Shown here: piece by piece, positions 1-6,250 of the stretch
Position numbering within the stretch: position 1 is the first letter of the stretch
Layout of the letters: each line of letters opens with the position of its first letter
NCBI GenBank assembly: GCA_023386515.1
Contig: JAEWJQ010000356.1
Span: 1 to 9,003, forward strand
Direction of reading: 5' to 3'
DNA: 9,003 nt
Origin: Pseudomonadota bacterium
GTDB lineage: Bacteria > Pseudomonadota > Alphaproteobacteria > Sphingomonadales > Sphingomonadaceae
Notes under the pieces: generated by a model
Told to the model about the DNA's origin: nothing
Database searches by the model: none
The model's input: the letters and a program-made list of their open reading frames with translations, nothing else
Translations under genes and position numbers: made by a program

Positions 1-1
1 C

Positions 2-229
2 CGCCGCGCGGGCCAGGCCGAGCGGCGGCGCCCGGCGCGGGCGGCGACGCCGATGAAGCTGGCCCGCGACGCGACCCGCCATGCCATCGAGCGCAGCTTC
101 GCGATGCCGCTGCGCGCCGCGGGGCTCGCCGCCAACGTCGAGGTGCACTTCGCCGACGAGCCGGATGCAACGCCGGAACGCTGGGACACGACGCGGTCGC
201 TGGAGGAAGTGCTGGGCAACCGGCGCTAA
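2..229 (+). CDS. C-terminal part of an uncharacterised protein (5' end outside window)
   Basis: An open frame enters from the left edge and ends at TAA 227-229. About 75 residues are visible. The first 17 are Arg/Ala-rich and low complexity. The rest (from an internal Met at 53) contains an amphipathic stretch, LARDATRHAIERSF, followed by MPLRAAGL, a short beta-like VEVHF, and a charged tail ending VLGNRR. High G/C at third positions and the orientation toward nadA support real coding. The layout loosely resembles the C-terminus of DUF4230-type proteins, but this is recollection only and I would not assign the family. An alternative is that ATG 53 is the true start of a 58-residue protein. 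The gap to nadA is 41 bp if nadA starts at 271, so the two may be cotranscribed. Confidence 0.5.
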   Translation, partial: RRAGQAERRRPARAATPMKLARDATRHAIERSFAMPLRAAGLAANVEVHFADEPDATPERWDTTRSLEEVLGNRR

Positions 230-270
230 TCCGCTTGATCCCGGCCGCCCGGCGGGCCATCTCGCGCGTC

Positions 271-1269
271 ATGGAACAGCAGCACAGCTTTGCGGGTCTC
301 GACCTGCGCGCCGAGATCGAACGCCTCCGCCGCGAGCGCAACGCCGTGATCCTGGCCCATTATTATCAGAAACCAGAGTTGCAGGACCTCGCGGACTTCG
401 TCGGTGACAGCCTCGATCTCAGCCGCAAGGCACAGGCCACCGATGCCGAGGTGATCGCCTTCTGCGGCGTACGCTTCATGGCGGAGACGGCCAAGATCCT
501 GTCGCCCGACAAGGTCGTGGTGCTGCCCGACATAGACGCGGGCTGCAGCTTGGAGGACAGCTGCCCCCCGGAACAATTCGCCGCCTTCCGCGCGGCGCAT
601 CCCGACCATATTGCCTTGACGTACATCAATTGTTCGACCGAGGTGAAGGCGCTCAGCGACATCATCGTCACCTCATCATCGGCCGAGACAATCCTGGCGC
701 AGCTGCCCCCTGATCAGAAGATCATCTTCGGCCCCGATCGCAACCTCGGCGGCTATCTGGCGCGCAAGACCGGACGCGAGCTGCTGCTATGGCCGGGCGT
801 GTGCATCGTGCACGAGGCGTTCAGCGAGACCGAGCTGCTCAAGCTCAAGGCCCAGCATCCAGGCGCGCCGATCGCGGCGCATCCCGAATGCCCGGCAGTG
901 ATCCTCGATCATGCCGATTACGTCGGGTCGACGCGCGGCATCCTCGAATTCGCGATGGCGATGCCGGGCGATACGCTGATCGTCGCGACCGAGCCACATA
1001 TCATCCATCAGATGGAGAAGGCGCTGCCTGGCAAGCAGTTCATCGGTGCCCCCGGCGCGGACGGTAACTGCAACTGCAACATCTGCCCGTACATGGCCCT
1101 GAACACCATGGAGAAGCTGTACGTCGCGCTCCGCGACCTGGAACCCCGTATCGAGATTGCCAAAGACTTGCGGATTCGCGCGAAGACGAGCCTCGATGCG
1201 ATGTTGGCAATGGCGTCGGGCACGATCGGGCAGGGCGATCTTGGTCCCGCGAAGGTGACCGGCGATTGA
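271..1269 (+). CDS. nadA: Quinolinate synthase NadA
   Basis: Condenses iminoaspartate with dihydroxyacetone phosphate to quinolinate, the second step of de novo NAD synthesis; a cytosolic [4Fe-4S] enzyme. With the ATG at 271 the product is 332 residues, normal for the family. Visible signatures are AHYYQKPE near residue 29, the three cluster-ligand cysteines at about 121 (YINCSTEVKA), 207 (AHPECP) and 272 (the last Cys of CNCNICPYM), plus GDSLDLSRKA and the C-terminal KAKTSLDAM-like region. The same frame is open upstream to a TTG at 235, which would add 12 residues (MIPAARRAISRV) that do not look like NadA, so the ATG is preferred. No strong Shine-Dalgarno is visible for either start; GGCGGG lies about 15 nt before the ATG. 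nadC follows 291 bp downstream. Assignment is very secure; only the start is uncertain. Confidence 0.97.
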   Translation: MEQQHSFAGLDLRAEIERLRRERNAVILAHYYQKPELQDLADFVGDSLDLSRKAQATDAEVIAFCGVRFMAETAKILSPDKVVVLPDIDAGCSLEDSCPPEQFAAFRAAHPDHIALTYINCSTEVKALSDIIVTSSSAETILAQLPPDQKIIFGPDRNLGGYLARKTGRELLLWPGVCIVHEAFSETELLKLKAQHPGAPIAAHPECPAVILDHADYVGSTRGILEFAMAMPGDTLIVATEPHIIHQMEKALPGKQFIGAPGADGNCNCNICPYMALNTMEKLYVALRDLEPRIEIAKDLRIRAKTSLDAMLAMASGTIGQGDLGPAKVTGD

Positions 1270-1273
1270 GCGG

Positions 1274-1444
1274 TCAGTGGGCGGCCGAGCGCGGCGGCTT
1301 TGGCTCGGCTTCCCGCGCCAACGCTTGATACGCTTCTTCCACATGGATGGCGACGAGCATCCATTCGCAGCAGTCCGCCAGTGTCAGGGCTTCGCGCAAG
1401 AGCCCTTCCAGACGCCGCCGTGCTTCGTCATGGGCTATGGTCAT
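1274..1444 (-). CDS. Small uncharacterised alpha-helical protein (56 aa)
   Basis: A minus-strand frame of 56 codons ends four bases after the nadA stop. The predicted product begins MTIAHDEARRRL and has a pattern typical of a short helical protein: charged N-terminal helix (EARRRLEGLLREALTLAD), a CCEWMLVAIHVEEAYQAL segment and a basic/proline tail ending SAAH. The alternating hydrophobic spacing looks like a genuine folded helix pair, and it fills the otherwise empty nadA-nadC interval. Upstream in-frame ATGs at 1477 and 1495 are possible starts giving 67 or 73 residues; none has a convincing Shine-Dalgarno, so the start is uncertain. I do not recognise a function. Comparable small hypothetical proteins are common in sphingomonads (general recollection). 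It could still be a chance open frame, since high-GC DNA has many. Confidence 0.55.
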   Translation of the reverse strand: MTIAHDEARRRLEGLLREALTLADCCEWMLVAIHVEEAYQALAREAEPKPPRSAAH

Positions 1445-1508
1445 GGGCGCACCGGCAGTTCGGACATGCTGATTCATAGGCGATCCAGCGGGCATGAGGG
1501 TCGATACG

Positions 1509-1530
1509 CGTATTTTGTATGCGGAATACG
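1509..1530. promoter_or_regulatory. Dyad-symmetric site upstream of nadC (candidate operator)
   Basis: CGTATT (1509-1514) and AATACG (1525-1530) form a perfect 6-bp inverted repeat around a 10-bp spacer, 30 bp before the nadC start codon. A second small palindrome, ATACGCGTAT (1504-1513), overlaps the left arm. This is the most AT-rich patch in the neighbourhood. A TATAGC hexamer at 1544-1549 could serve as a -10 for nadC, although a matching -35 at normal spacing is not evident. An NAD-metabolism repressor site is a reasonable guess, but no known consensus was matched. Confidence 0.3.
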
Positions 1531-1560
1531 GCTGGCAGTCGACTATAGCGGAGCTTTCCC

Positions 1561-2409
1561 ATGACCCCATTCCTACTTGAAGGCTTTGATCTGCCGGCCT
1601 TCGTTGCGGCGACGCTGGCAGAGGATTGCGGATTGGTCGGCGATGTCACCGCAGCGGCGGTGATCCCGCTGGAGGCGCGGTTCCACGGCGTGATGGCGAC
1701 ACGTGAGCCGATCACCGTGGCCGGTCTGCCGATCGCCACGGCCTTTTTTGCCGCGCTCGATCCCGCCGCCCGGATCGAGTTGGAGGTTGCCGAAGGTGCT
1801 TCGGTTGAGGCCGGCACGGTGCTGCTTCGCGTCGAAGGGGCCGCACGCGCGCTGCTGACCGCCGAACGGTCCGCATTGAATACCGTCCAGCATTTGTCCG
1901 GCATCGCGACGCTGACCCGCCGGTACGTGGATGCTATCGCCGGCACCGGTGCGACCCTGCTCGACACGCGCAAGACCATCCCCGGTCTACGCCGGCTGGA
2001 AAAATATGCCACGCGCACCGGCGGCGCCCGCAATCACCGGATGGGCTTGTGGGACGCGGCGATGATCAAGGACAATCATATCGCGGTTGCCGGGAACATC
2101 GCCGAGGCCGTGAGGCGCGCCGTGGCGGCGGGAATCGCTGAGGTGATCGTCGAGGTCGACCGGCTCGACCAGATCGCTCCCGCACTCGATGCCGGTGCGA
2201 CCCATCTGTTGCTCGACAACATGACGCCTGACGAGCTGCGGGCCGGCGTGACGGAGATCGCAGGACGCGTACCGTCCGAAGCATCGGGAGGGGTGCGTCT
2301 GGACACGATCCGCGCGATGGCGGAGGCGGGAGTGACCTACATATCGGTCGGCCGACTGACCCAATCGGCGCCCGCCGTTGATATCAGTCTCGACTTCGCG
2401 CTCGTCTGA
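1561..2409 (+). CDS. nadC: Nicotinate-nucleotide pyrophosphorylase (carboxylating), NadC
   Basis: Converts quinolinate plus PRPP to nicotinate mononucleotide, CO2 and pyrophosphate: the step after NadA in de novo NAD synthesis. The 282-residue product is full length. An N-terminal alpha/beta sandwich domain (about residues 8-115, with LAEDCGLVGDVT at 19-30) precedes the barrel domain. Substrate-site residues expected in this family are visible: Arg103 in AERSALN, Arg137/Lys138 in DTRKT, His159/Arg160 in GARNHR, Lys170 in MIKDNH, Glu198 in VEVD and Asp219 in LLLDN. The glycine-rich EASGG (240-244) and SVGRLTQSAP (262-271) phosphate-binding segments follow. The ATG at 1561 is the natural start given the family N-terminus; no strong Shine-Dalgarno is seen (GGAGC about 6 nt upstream is weak). 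It is separated from nadA by the small reverse-strand gene and so may have its own promoter. Confidence 0.97.
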   Translation: MTPFLLEGFDLPAFVAATLAEDCGLVGDVTAAAVIPLEARFHGVMATREPITVAGLPIATAFFAALDPAARIELEVAEGASVEAGTVLLRVEGAARALLTAERSALNTVQHLSGIATLTRRYVDAIAGTGATLLDTRKTIPGLRRLEKYATRTGGARNHRMGLWDAAMIKDNHIAVAGNIAEAVRRAVAAGIAEVIVEVDRLDQIAPALDAGATHLLLDNMTPDELRAGVTEIAGRVPSEASGGVRLDTIRAMAEAGVTYISVGRLTQSAPAVDISLDFALV

Positions 2410-2423
2410 CCGCCACGGACCCT

Positions 2424-2452
2424 TTGCGGCGCTCGCGTGGAACGGCTAGGAT
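2424..2452 (+). promoter_or_regulatory. Candidate promoter for the membrane protein / RNase T2 pair
   Basis: TTGCGG (2424-2429) and TAGGAT (2447-2452) are spaced by exactly 17 bp, a sigma70-like arrangement lying 28 bp before the start codon at 2481, right after the nadC stop. Overlapping it, GGAAC (2439-2443) and GGTT (2459-2462) are reminiscent of the alphaproteobacterial general-stress EcfG promoter (GGAAC, about 16-17 bp, CGTT), but with a shorter spacer and a mismatch. Neither is proven. Confidence 0.3.
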
Positions 2453-2480
2453 CGGGGCGGTTCAAGAGGGGGCTTATGTC

Positions 2481-2924
2481 ATGATCAAACCACCGTCGAT
2501 CGCACGTTTCGAGATGCTGTATTGGCCGGCCGTTGCTTTAGGCTGGCTGAACTCCGCACTGAATTGGCGAACGTCGCAGGCGGCGCTCGACGCCAATCCG
2601 ATGCTGGCCAACGTTCACTGGTTCCTGCCGGTGTCGGCGGCGGTCGGCGCGCTGATTTCCATTGCCCTTTGGTTCTTCATCGCCCGCAAGGCGAGTGTTG
2701 TCGCCAAATGGATTCAAGTCGTCTTCGCCGCCCTGGGCGCGATCGGGGTCCTGACCGGCATCTACACGCTGGTGTCCGGCAAGGCGCCGTCGGTCTTGGC
2801 CGTGGCGGTCGTGATCGTCGCCAATGTGCTCTACGTCGCCGCTGCCACGATGCTGTTCAAGCCCGATGCCAAGGAGTGGTTCGGCGAGGGTTTGGACGAG
2901 GAAGATTCGGAGTCGCTGGCATGA
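2481..2924 (+). CDS. Uncharacterised four-helix inner-membrane protein
   Basis: Product of 147 residues with four hydrophobic segments at roughly 11-27, 46-68, 76-98 and 103-125. A short extracytoplasmic-looking loop, NWRTSQAALDANPML, lies between the first two, and a strongly acidic C-terminal tail (DAKEWFGEGLDEEDSESLA) follows the last. The start at 2481 is chosen because a strong Shine-Dalgarno (AAGAGGGGG, 2464-2472) lies about 8 nt upstream and because the residues encoded further upstream (MRRSRGTARIG...) look non-native. The stop overlaps the RNase T2 start (ATGA, 2921-2924), so the two are translationally coupled. I recognise no named domain. It may help secrete, localise or control the neighbouring RNase, but that rests only on gene order. 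Sure of coding, unsure of role. Confidence 0.85.
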   Translation: MIKPPSIARFEMLYWPAVALGWLNSALNWRTSQAALDANPMLANVHWFLPVSAAVGALISIALWFFIARKASVVAKWIQVVFAALGAIGVLTGIYTLVSGKAPSVLAVAVVIVANVLYVAAATMLFKPDAKEWFGEGLDEEDSESLA

Positions 2925-3634
2925 TCAGCCGCGTGCTGTTTGCCGGGGCCATGCTTGTGGCGCCGGCACTGGCGCAGGCGCAGGCCTTCCAATGTTCGGT
3001 GCCCGGACAGGTCGAACGGCCACATCCGGACTTGGCCAGCGCGGACCAGCCGCAACGGCTATTGCCGATCGGCGGCTATACGCTGGCGATCACCTGGGCA
3101 CCCGAATATTGCAAGACGCATGGCCGTGACGCCTCCGCTCGCTTCCAGTGCGGCCGTGGCAATCGCTTCGGCTTCACGCTCCATGGGCTGTGGCCTGACG
3201 GTACCGGCAAGGATTGGCCGCAATATTGTCGGTCTACGGCGCTGCTTCCGCAGCCTGTGATCCGCCGCAACCTCTGCTCGACACCGTCTGCGCAGCTGTT
3301 GCAGCACGAATGGTCCAAGCACGGCACCTGCATGGCGGGCTATCAACCGGCGAGCTATTTCGCCAAATCTACCGGCCTCTATGCCAAGCTGCGCTATCCG
3401 GATATGGATAGCCTGTCTCGTGGTCCGCTGACCGCGGCCGGCTTCGCGCAGGCGATGGCCAAGGCCAATCCCGGCATGACCGCGGACATGATGCGGGTCA
3501 CCGCCAACCGCCAGGGCTGGCTCGACGAGGTCTGGATCTGTCTCGACAAGGCCTTCGCCTATCAGCGTTGTCCTGCCCATCAGGGCGGCCTCAGCCCGGA
3601 CGCCAGCCTCAAGATCTGGCGCGGTAAACGCTAG
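2921..3634 (+). CDS. Secreted ribonuclease T2 family protein
   Basis: An endoribonuclease of the T2/RNase I family that cleaves RNA through 2',3'-cyclic phosphates, here probably periplasmic. The 237-residue product begins with a signal peptide: a short basic start, hydrophobic core LFAGAMLVAPALA, and a likely AQA cleavage near residue 22. Both family active-site blocks are intact: CAS I FTLHGLWP at 85-92 (catalytic His88) and CAS II HEWSKHGTC at 129-137 (His129, Glu130, His134). After the signal peptide there are eight cysteines (25, 64, 77, 103, 119, 137, 207, 217), enough for four disulfides, consistent with an oxidised compartment. The ATG overlaps the stop of the upstream membrane-protein gene by four bases. 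The same frame is open far upstream, but only this start gives a signal peptide. Family call is firm; physiological role (RNA scavenging or stress) is inferred. Confidence 0.95.
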   Translation: MISRVLFAGAMLVAPALAQAQAFQCSVPGQVERPHPDLASADQPQRLLPIGGYTLAITWAPEYCKTHGRDASARFQCGRGNRFGFTLHGLWPDGTGKDWPQYCRSTALLPQPVIRRNLCSTPSAQLLQHEWSKHGTCMAGYQPASYFAKSTGLYAKLRYPDMDSLSRGPLTAAGFAQAMAKANPGMTADMMRVTANRQGWLDEVWICLDKAFAYQRCPAHQGGLSPDASLKIWRGKR

Positions 3635-3639
3635 TTGCG

Positions 3640-3665
3640 CTCCCCCTCCACGCAGGGAGGGGGAG
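3640..3665. terminator. Hairpin between convergent RNase T2 and ahpF genes
   Basis: CTCCCCCTCC (3640-3649) and GGAGGGGGAG (3656-3665) form a perfect 10-bp stem with a 6-nt loop, placed exactly in the 40-bp gap between the RNase T2 stop and the ahpF stop. There is no T-run on either side, so it is a GC hairpin that could act as a bidirectional transcription barrier or a 3'-end stabiliser rather than a classical intrinsic terminator. Confidence 0.5.
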
Positions 3666-3674
3666 AGCCGGCCC

Positions 3675-5261
3675 CTAGGCAGCCACCTTCTCGCGTGGCT
3701 GCTCGGCCGGCGCCAAGCGGATCAGATGATCGAACGCCGCCAACGCAGCGCGCGAGCCTTCGCCGGCGGCGATGACGATCTGTTTAAACGGCACCGTCGT
3801 CACATCGCCGGCGGCGAAGATCCCCGGCCACGACGTCGCGCCACGATGGTCGACCTCGATCTCGCCGCGGGCGCTGAGCGCGATCGTGTCGGTCAGCCAT
3901 TCGGTATTGGGCACCAGGCCGATCTGCACGAACACGCCCTCCAGATCGACGCGGTGCAGGCTGCCCTGATGGCGATCCTCATAGGTCAGGCCGGTCACCC
4001 GCTCCCCGTCGCCATGGACTTCGGTGGTCAGCGCGGACGTGACGATCCGCACGTTGGGAAGGCTGGCGAGCTTGCGCTGCAGCACCGCATCGGCGCGCAA
4101 GTCGCCGTCATATTCGATCAGCGTGACGTGAGCGACCAGCCCGGCCAGGTCGATCGCGGCCTCGACACCGGAATTGCCGCCGCCGATCACCGCGACACGC
4201 TTGCCCTTGAACAGCGGTCCGTCGCAATGGGGGCAATAGGCGACGCCCTTGTTTCGATATTCCGCCTCGCCGGGCACGTTCATCGTCCGCCAGCGTGCGC
4301 CGGTCGACAGGATCACCGTCCGCGCCGAGAGCGTCGCCCCGCTGTCCAGAACGAGTTCGTGCAGGCCGCCCTCTTGCGCGGCCGGGACCAGCTTTGCGGC
4401 GCGCTGCAGGTTCATGACGTCGACATCATAGTCGCGGACATGACGTTCCAGATCGCCGACCAGCTTGGGTCCCTCGGTATGCGGTACCGAGATGAAATTC
4501 TCGATCCCCATCGTATCGAGCACCTGACCGCCGAAACGCTCGGCGACCAGACCGGTGCGAATGCCCTTGCGCGCCGCGTAGATCGCCGCCGCCGCCCCCG
4601 CAGGGCCGCCGCCGACGACCAGCACGTCGAACGGGTCCTTGGTCGCAATCGCCGCCGCGGCGCGTGCCGTGGCACCGGTATCAAGCTTGGCGACGATCTG
4701 CTCCAGCTCCATCCGACCTTGGCCGAACGGCTCGCCGTTGAGGAACACGGCCGGCACCGCCATCACCTTGCGCTGCGTGACTTCGTCCTGGAACAGTGCG
4801 CCGTCGATCGCGGTATGCGTGATCCGCGGGTTCAGCACGGCCATCAGGTTCAGCGCCTGCACCACGTCGGGGCAATTCTGACAGGATAGCGAGAAATAGG
4901 TCTCGAAGGTGAAATCACCGTCGAGTTCCCGCACCTGATCGAGCAGGGCGGGGGCCGCCTTCGACGGATGACCGCCGACCTGCAGCAGTGCGAGCACCAG
5001 AGACGTGAATTCATGCCCCATCGGCAGACCGGCAAAGCGTACGCCGATGTCGGTGCCGACCCGGCGGATCAGGAAGCTGGGCGTGCGAGCGTCGGCGCCG
5101 TCGGTGACCGTAATATGGTCGGACAGCGCCGCGATTTCACCCAGCAACTCGCCCATCTGGCGCGACTTGGCATCGTCGCCCAGGCTTGCGACCAGTTCGA
5201 TCGGCTGCCGGATATTGACCAGATAGCCCTTGAGCTGCTGCGTCAGATTGGCGTCGAGCAT
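3675..5261 (-). CDS. ahpF: Alkyl hydroperoxide reductase subunit F (AhpF)
   Basis: NAD(P)H- and FAD-dependent disulfide reductase that recycles oxidised AhpC. At 528 residues it is standard length. An N-terminal tandem thioredoxin-fold domain (about 1-200) carries the redox pair CQNC at 127-130, followed by the cis-Pro region [10 protein letters not shown]. The thioredoxin-reductase-like half then has the FAD-binding GGGPAG (217-222), the CPHC redox pair at 343-346, the NADH-binding GGGNSG (360-365) and the C-terminal FAD motif [13 protein letters not shown] (482-494). All catalytic elements are intact. The start is supported by AGGAG six bases upstream. ahpC lies 264 bp upstream on the same strand, an unusually wide gap holding a palindromic repeat. 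The intact reductase contrasts with its AhpC partner here, which lacks the peroxidatic cysteine. Confidence 0.97.
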   Translation of the reverse strand: MLDANLTQQLKGYLVNIRQPIELVASLGDDAKSRQMGELLGEIAALSDHITVTDGADARTPSFLIRRVGTDIGVRFAGLPMGHEFTSLVLALLQVGGHPSKAAPALLDQVRELDGDFTFETYFSLSCQNCPDVVQALNLMAVLNPRITHTAIDGALFQDEVTQRKVMAVPAVFLNGEPFGQGRMELEQIVAKLDTGATARAAAAIATKDPFDVLVVGGGPAGAAAAIYAARKGIRTGLVAERFGGQVLDTMGIENFISVPHTEGPKLVGDLERHVRDYDVDVMNLQRAAKLVPAAQEGGLHELVLDSGATLSARTVILSTGARWRTMNVPGEAEYRNKGVAYCPHCDGPLFKGKRVAVIGGGNSGVEAAIDLAGLVAHVTLIEYDGDLRADAVLQRKLASLPNVRIVTSALTTEVHGDGERVTGLTYEDRHQGSLHRVDLEGVFVQIGLVPNTEWLTDTIALSARGEIEVDHRGATSWPGIFAAGDVTTVPFKQIVIAAGEGSRAALAAFDHLIRLAPAEQPREKVAA

Positions 5262-5391
5262 GGAACACTCCTGGGGAACATGAGATCGGGAAGGGCGCAG
5301 TGTCGGTCATACCCGGTAGCGCTGCGCCGATTGCCCCCGGGAGCCGCCGTTGCGGCGACGCCCGGACGCTGGCCTTGGAAAGTCATCGAGG

Positions 5392-5414
5392 GGCGGCGTC
5401 TCGCCCGCGCCGCC
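5392..5414. repeat. GC hairpin adjoining the palindromic repeat in the ahpC-ahpF gap
   Basis: GGCGGCG (5392-5398) and CGCCGCC (5408-5414) form a perfect 7-bp stem with a 9-nt loop. It touches the left end of the repeat element at 5414-5508. In an ahpC-ahpF transcript it would add a further stable structure between the two genes. Confidence 0.4.
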
Positions 5415-5508
5415 GTCACCCTCGCGACGAGGGGGATCCAGAAGTCGAACGCCGGGAGCTACGCTCCGGCGGCAGGCTGGCCGAATCCCCGCCGGCGCAG
5501 GAATGACG
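5414..5508. repeat. REP-like palindromic repeat element in the ahpC-ahpF gap
   Basis: A 95-bp element bounded by imperfect terminal inverted repeats. The left 26 bp (5414-5439, starting CGTCACCC and ending GGGGGATCC) match the reverse complement of the right 26 bp (5483-5508, ending GGAATGACG) at 18 positions, including the outer CGTCA/TGACG. Inside is a hairpin: GGAGC (5455-5459), loop TAC, GCTCC (5463-5467), extended by flanking GCCG/CGGC with one bulge. The GGATCC...GGAATGACG look is typical of the dispersed extragenic palindromes of GC-rich proteobacteria. It encodes nothing convincing. The remaining gap (5262-5391 and 5509-5525) shows no clear promoter. Confidence 0.6.
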
Positions 5509-5525
5509 TGTGCGCCGTCAGCGGC

Positions 5526-6089
5526 TCAGATCTTGCCGACGAGGTCGAGGCTGGGCGCGAGCGTCTCTTCGCCCTCTTCCCACTTCGCCGGGCAAACCTC
5601 GCCCGGATGCGCCGCGATATATTGCGCCGCCTTGATCTTGCGGAGCAGTTCCGCAGCGTTGCGGCCTACGCCTTCCGACGTGACCTCGATCAGCTGAATC
5701 ACGCCCTCGGGATCGATCACGAAGGTGCCGCGATCGGCCAGCCCCTGGCCGGCGCGCAGGATCTCGAAATTGTTCGAGATCGCATGGCTCTGATCGCCGA
5801 GCATGTAATAGTTGATCTTGCCGATCGCCGGCGAGCTGTCGTGCCACGCCTTGTGACTGAAGTGCGTGTCGGTCGACACGCTATACACCTCGACGCCCAT
5901 CTTCTGCAGCGTCGGATAGATGTCGGCCAGGTCCTCGAGCTCGGTCGGGCCGCCGAAGGTGAAGTCGGCCGGATAGAAGCAGAAGACCGCCCACTTGCCG
6001 AGCACGTCCTGGTCGGTGACCGTGACGAACTTGCCTTCCTTATAGGCCTGGGTGGTGAACGGCTTCAGCGTGCTGCCGATAAGCGACAT
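5526..6089 (-). CDS. ahpC: AhpC-family peroxiredoxin lacking the peroxidatic cysteine
   Basis: A 187-residue protein that aligns end to end with typical AhpC ([11 protein letters not shown] at the start, [12 protein letters not shown] at the end). AhpC normally reduces H2O2, alkyl peroxides and peroxynitrite through a peroxidatic Cys in PADFTFVCPTE, with a resolving Cys near the C-terminus, and is recharged by AhpF. Here the motif reads [11 protein letters not shown]: codons for residues 46-47 (5949-5954) are both GGC, so Gly47 replaces the peroxidatic Cys. The other active-site residues Pro40 and Thr44 remain, as do an Arg at 112 or 120 and the resolving Cys166 in GEVCPAKW. A Cys37 (VFCFYPAD) is present but also occurs in ordinary AhpCs. 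ATG 6089 is favoured by a GGGAGA Shine-Dalgarno about 7 nt upstream; the frame extends 19 codons further without family resemblance. Family certain, enzymatic activity doubtful. Confidence 0.95.
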   Translation of the reverse strand: MSLIGSTLKPFTTQAYKEGKFVTVTDQDVLGKWAVFCFYPADFTFGGPTELEDLADIYPTLQKMGVEVYSVSTDTHFSHKAWHDSSPAIGKINYYMLGDQSHAISNNFEILRAGQGLADRGTFVIDPEGVIQLIEVTSEGVGRNAAELLRKIKAAQYIAAHPGEVCPAKWEEGEETLAPSLDLVGKI

Positions 6090-6118
6090 GATGGGTCTCC
6101 CGAAGAATGAACGAGACC

Positions 6119-6146
6119 GATCTACCCGGTTTATGCGGCAGTGCAA
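6119..6146 (-). promoter_or_regulatory. Candidate ahpC promoter
   Basis: Read on the minus strand, TTGCAC (complement of 6141-6146) and TAGATC (complement of 6119-6124) are 16 bp apart, which would start transcription about 20 nt before the ahpC ATG. The sequence GAGACCGATC occurs twice around it, at 6113-6122 and 6163-6172, exactly 50 bp apart. I see no clear four-box OxyR site (ATAG-N7-CTAT repeats). The rest of the gap up to 6250 has nothing else recognisable. Confidence 0.35.
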
Positions 6147-6250
6147 AATTGAACCCGTTTCGGAGACCGATCGATCCAGTCGATCAAAGCCACGGATATC
6201 CGCCGATTACGGGAGCGCGGCGTCGGTGCTAAGCTGCGCTGACACCGCGA

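Noticed and set aside
235..270. TTG start for NadA, adding 12 residues
   Set aside because: The added residues do not resemble NadA N-termini, and an ATG at 271 gives normal family length; the TTG lies just after the preceding stop with no ribosome binding site.
2341..2409. Gln in the NadC GRLTQSAP loop as a missing active-site residue
   Set aside because: I recall this variant as common in alphaproteobacterial NadC, and the main substrate-binding Arg, Lys, Glu and Asp residues are present.
2522..2920. N-terminal extension of the RNase T2 frame by 133 codons
   Set aside because: It overlaps the membrane-protein gene in another frame and is Arg-rich; starting at 2921 gives a proper signal peptide and family length.
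3726..4889. Long + strand open frame (387 codons) antisense to ahpF
   Set aside because: It lies wholly opposite a clear AhpF with intact motifs; its translation is Arg/His/Asp-rich without domains, as expected for an antisense shadow in GC-rich DNA.
5979..5981. Cys37 of AhpC as a relocated peroxidatic cysteine compensating for Gly47
   Set aside because: From memory, VCFYPADF or VFCFYPADF with this Cys occurs in ordinary AhpCs such as those of Gram-positive bacteria, so it is probably ancestral variation and not a moved active site.
4968..6110. Long + strand open frame (380 codons) spanning the ahpC-ahpF gap
   Set aside because: It runs antisense through the ahpF 5' end, the repeat element and ahpC; no recognisable domain and shadow-like composition.
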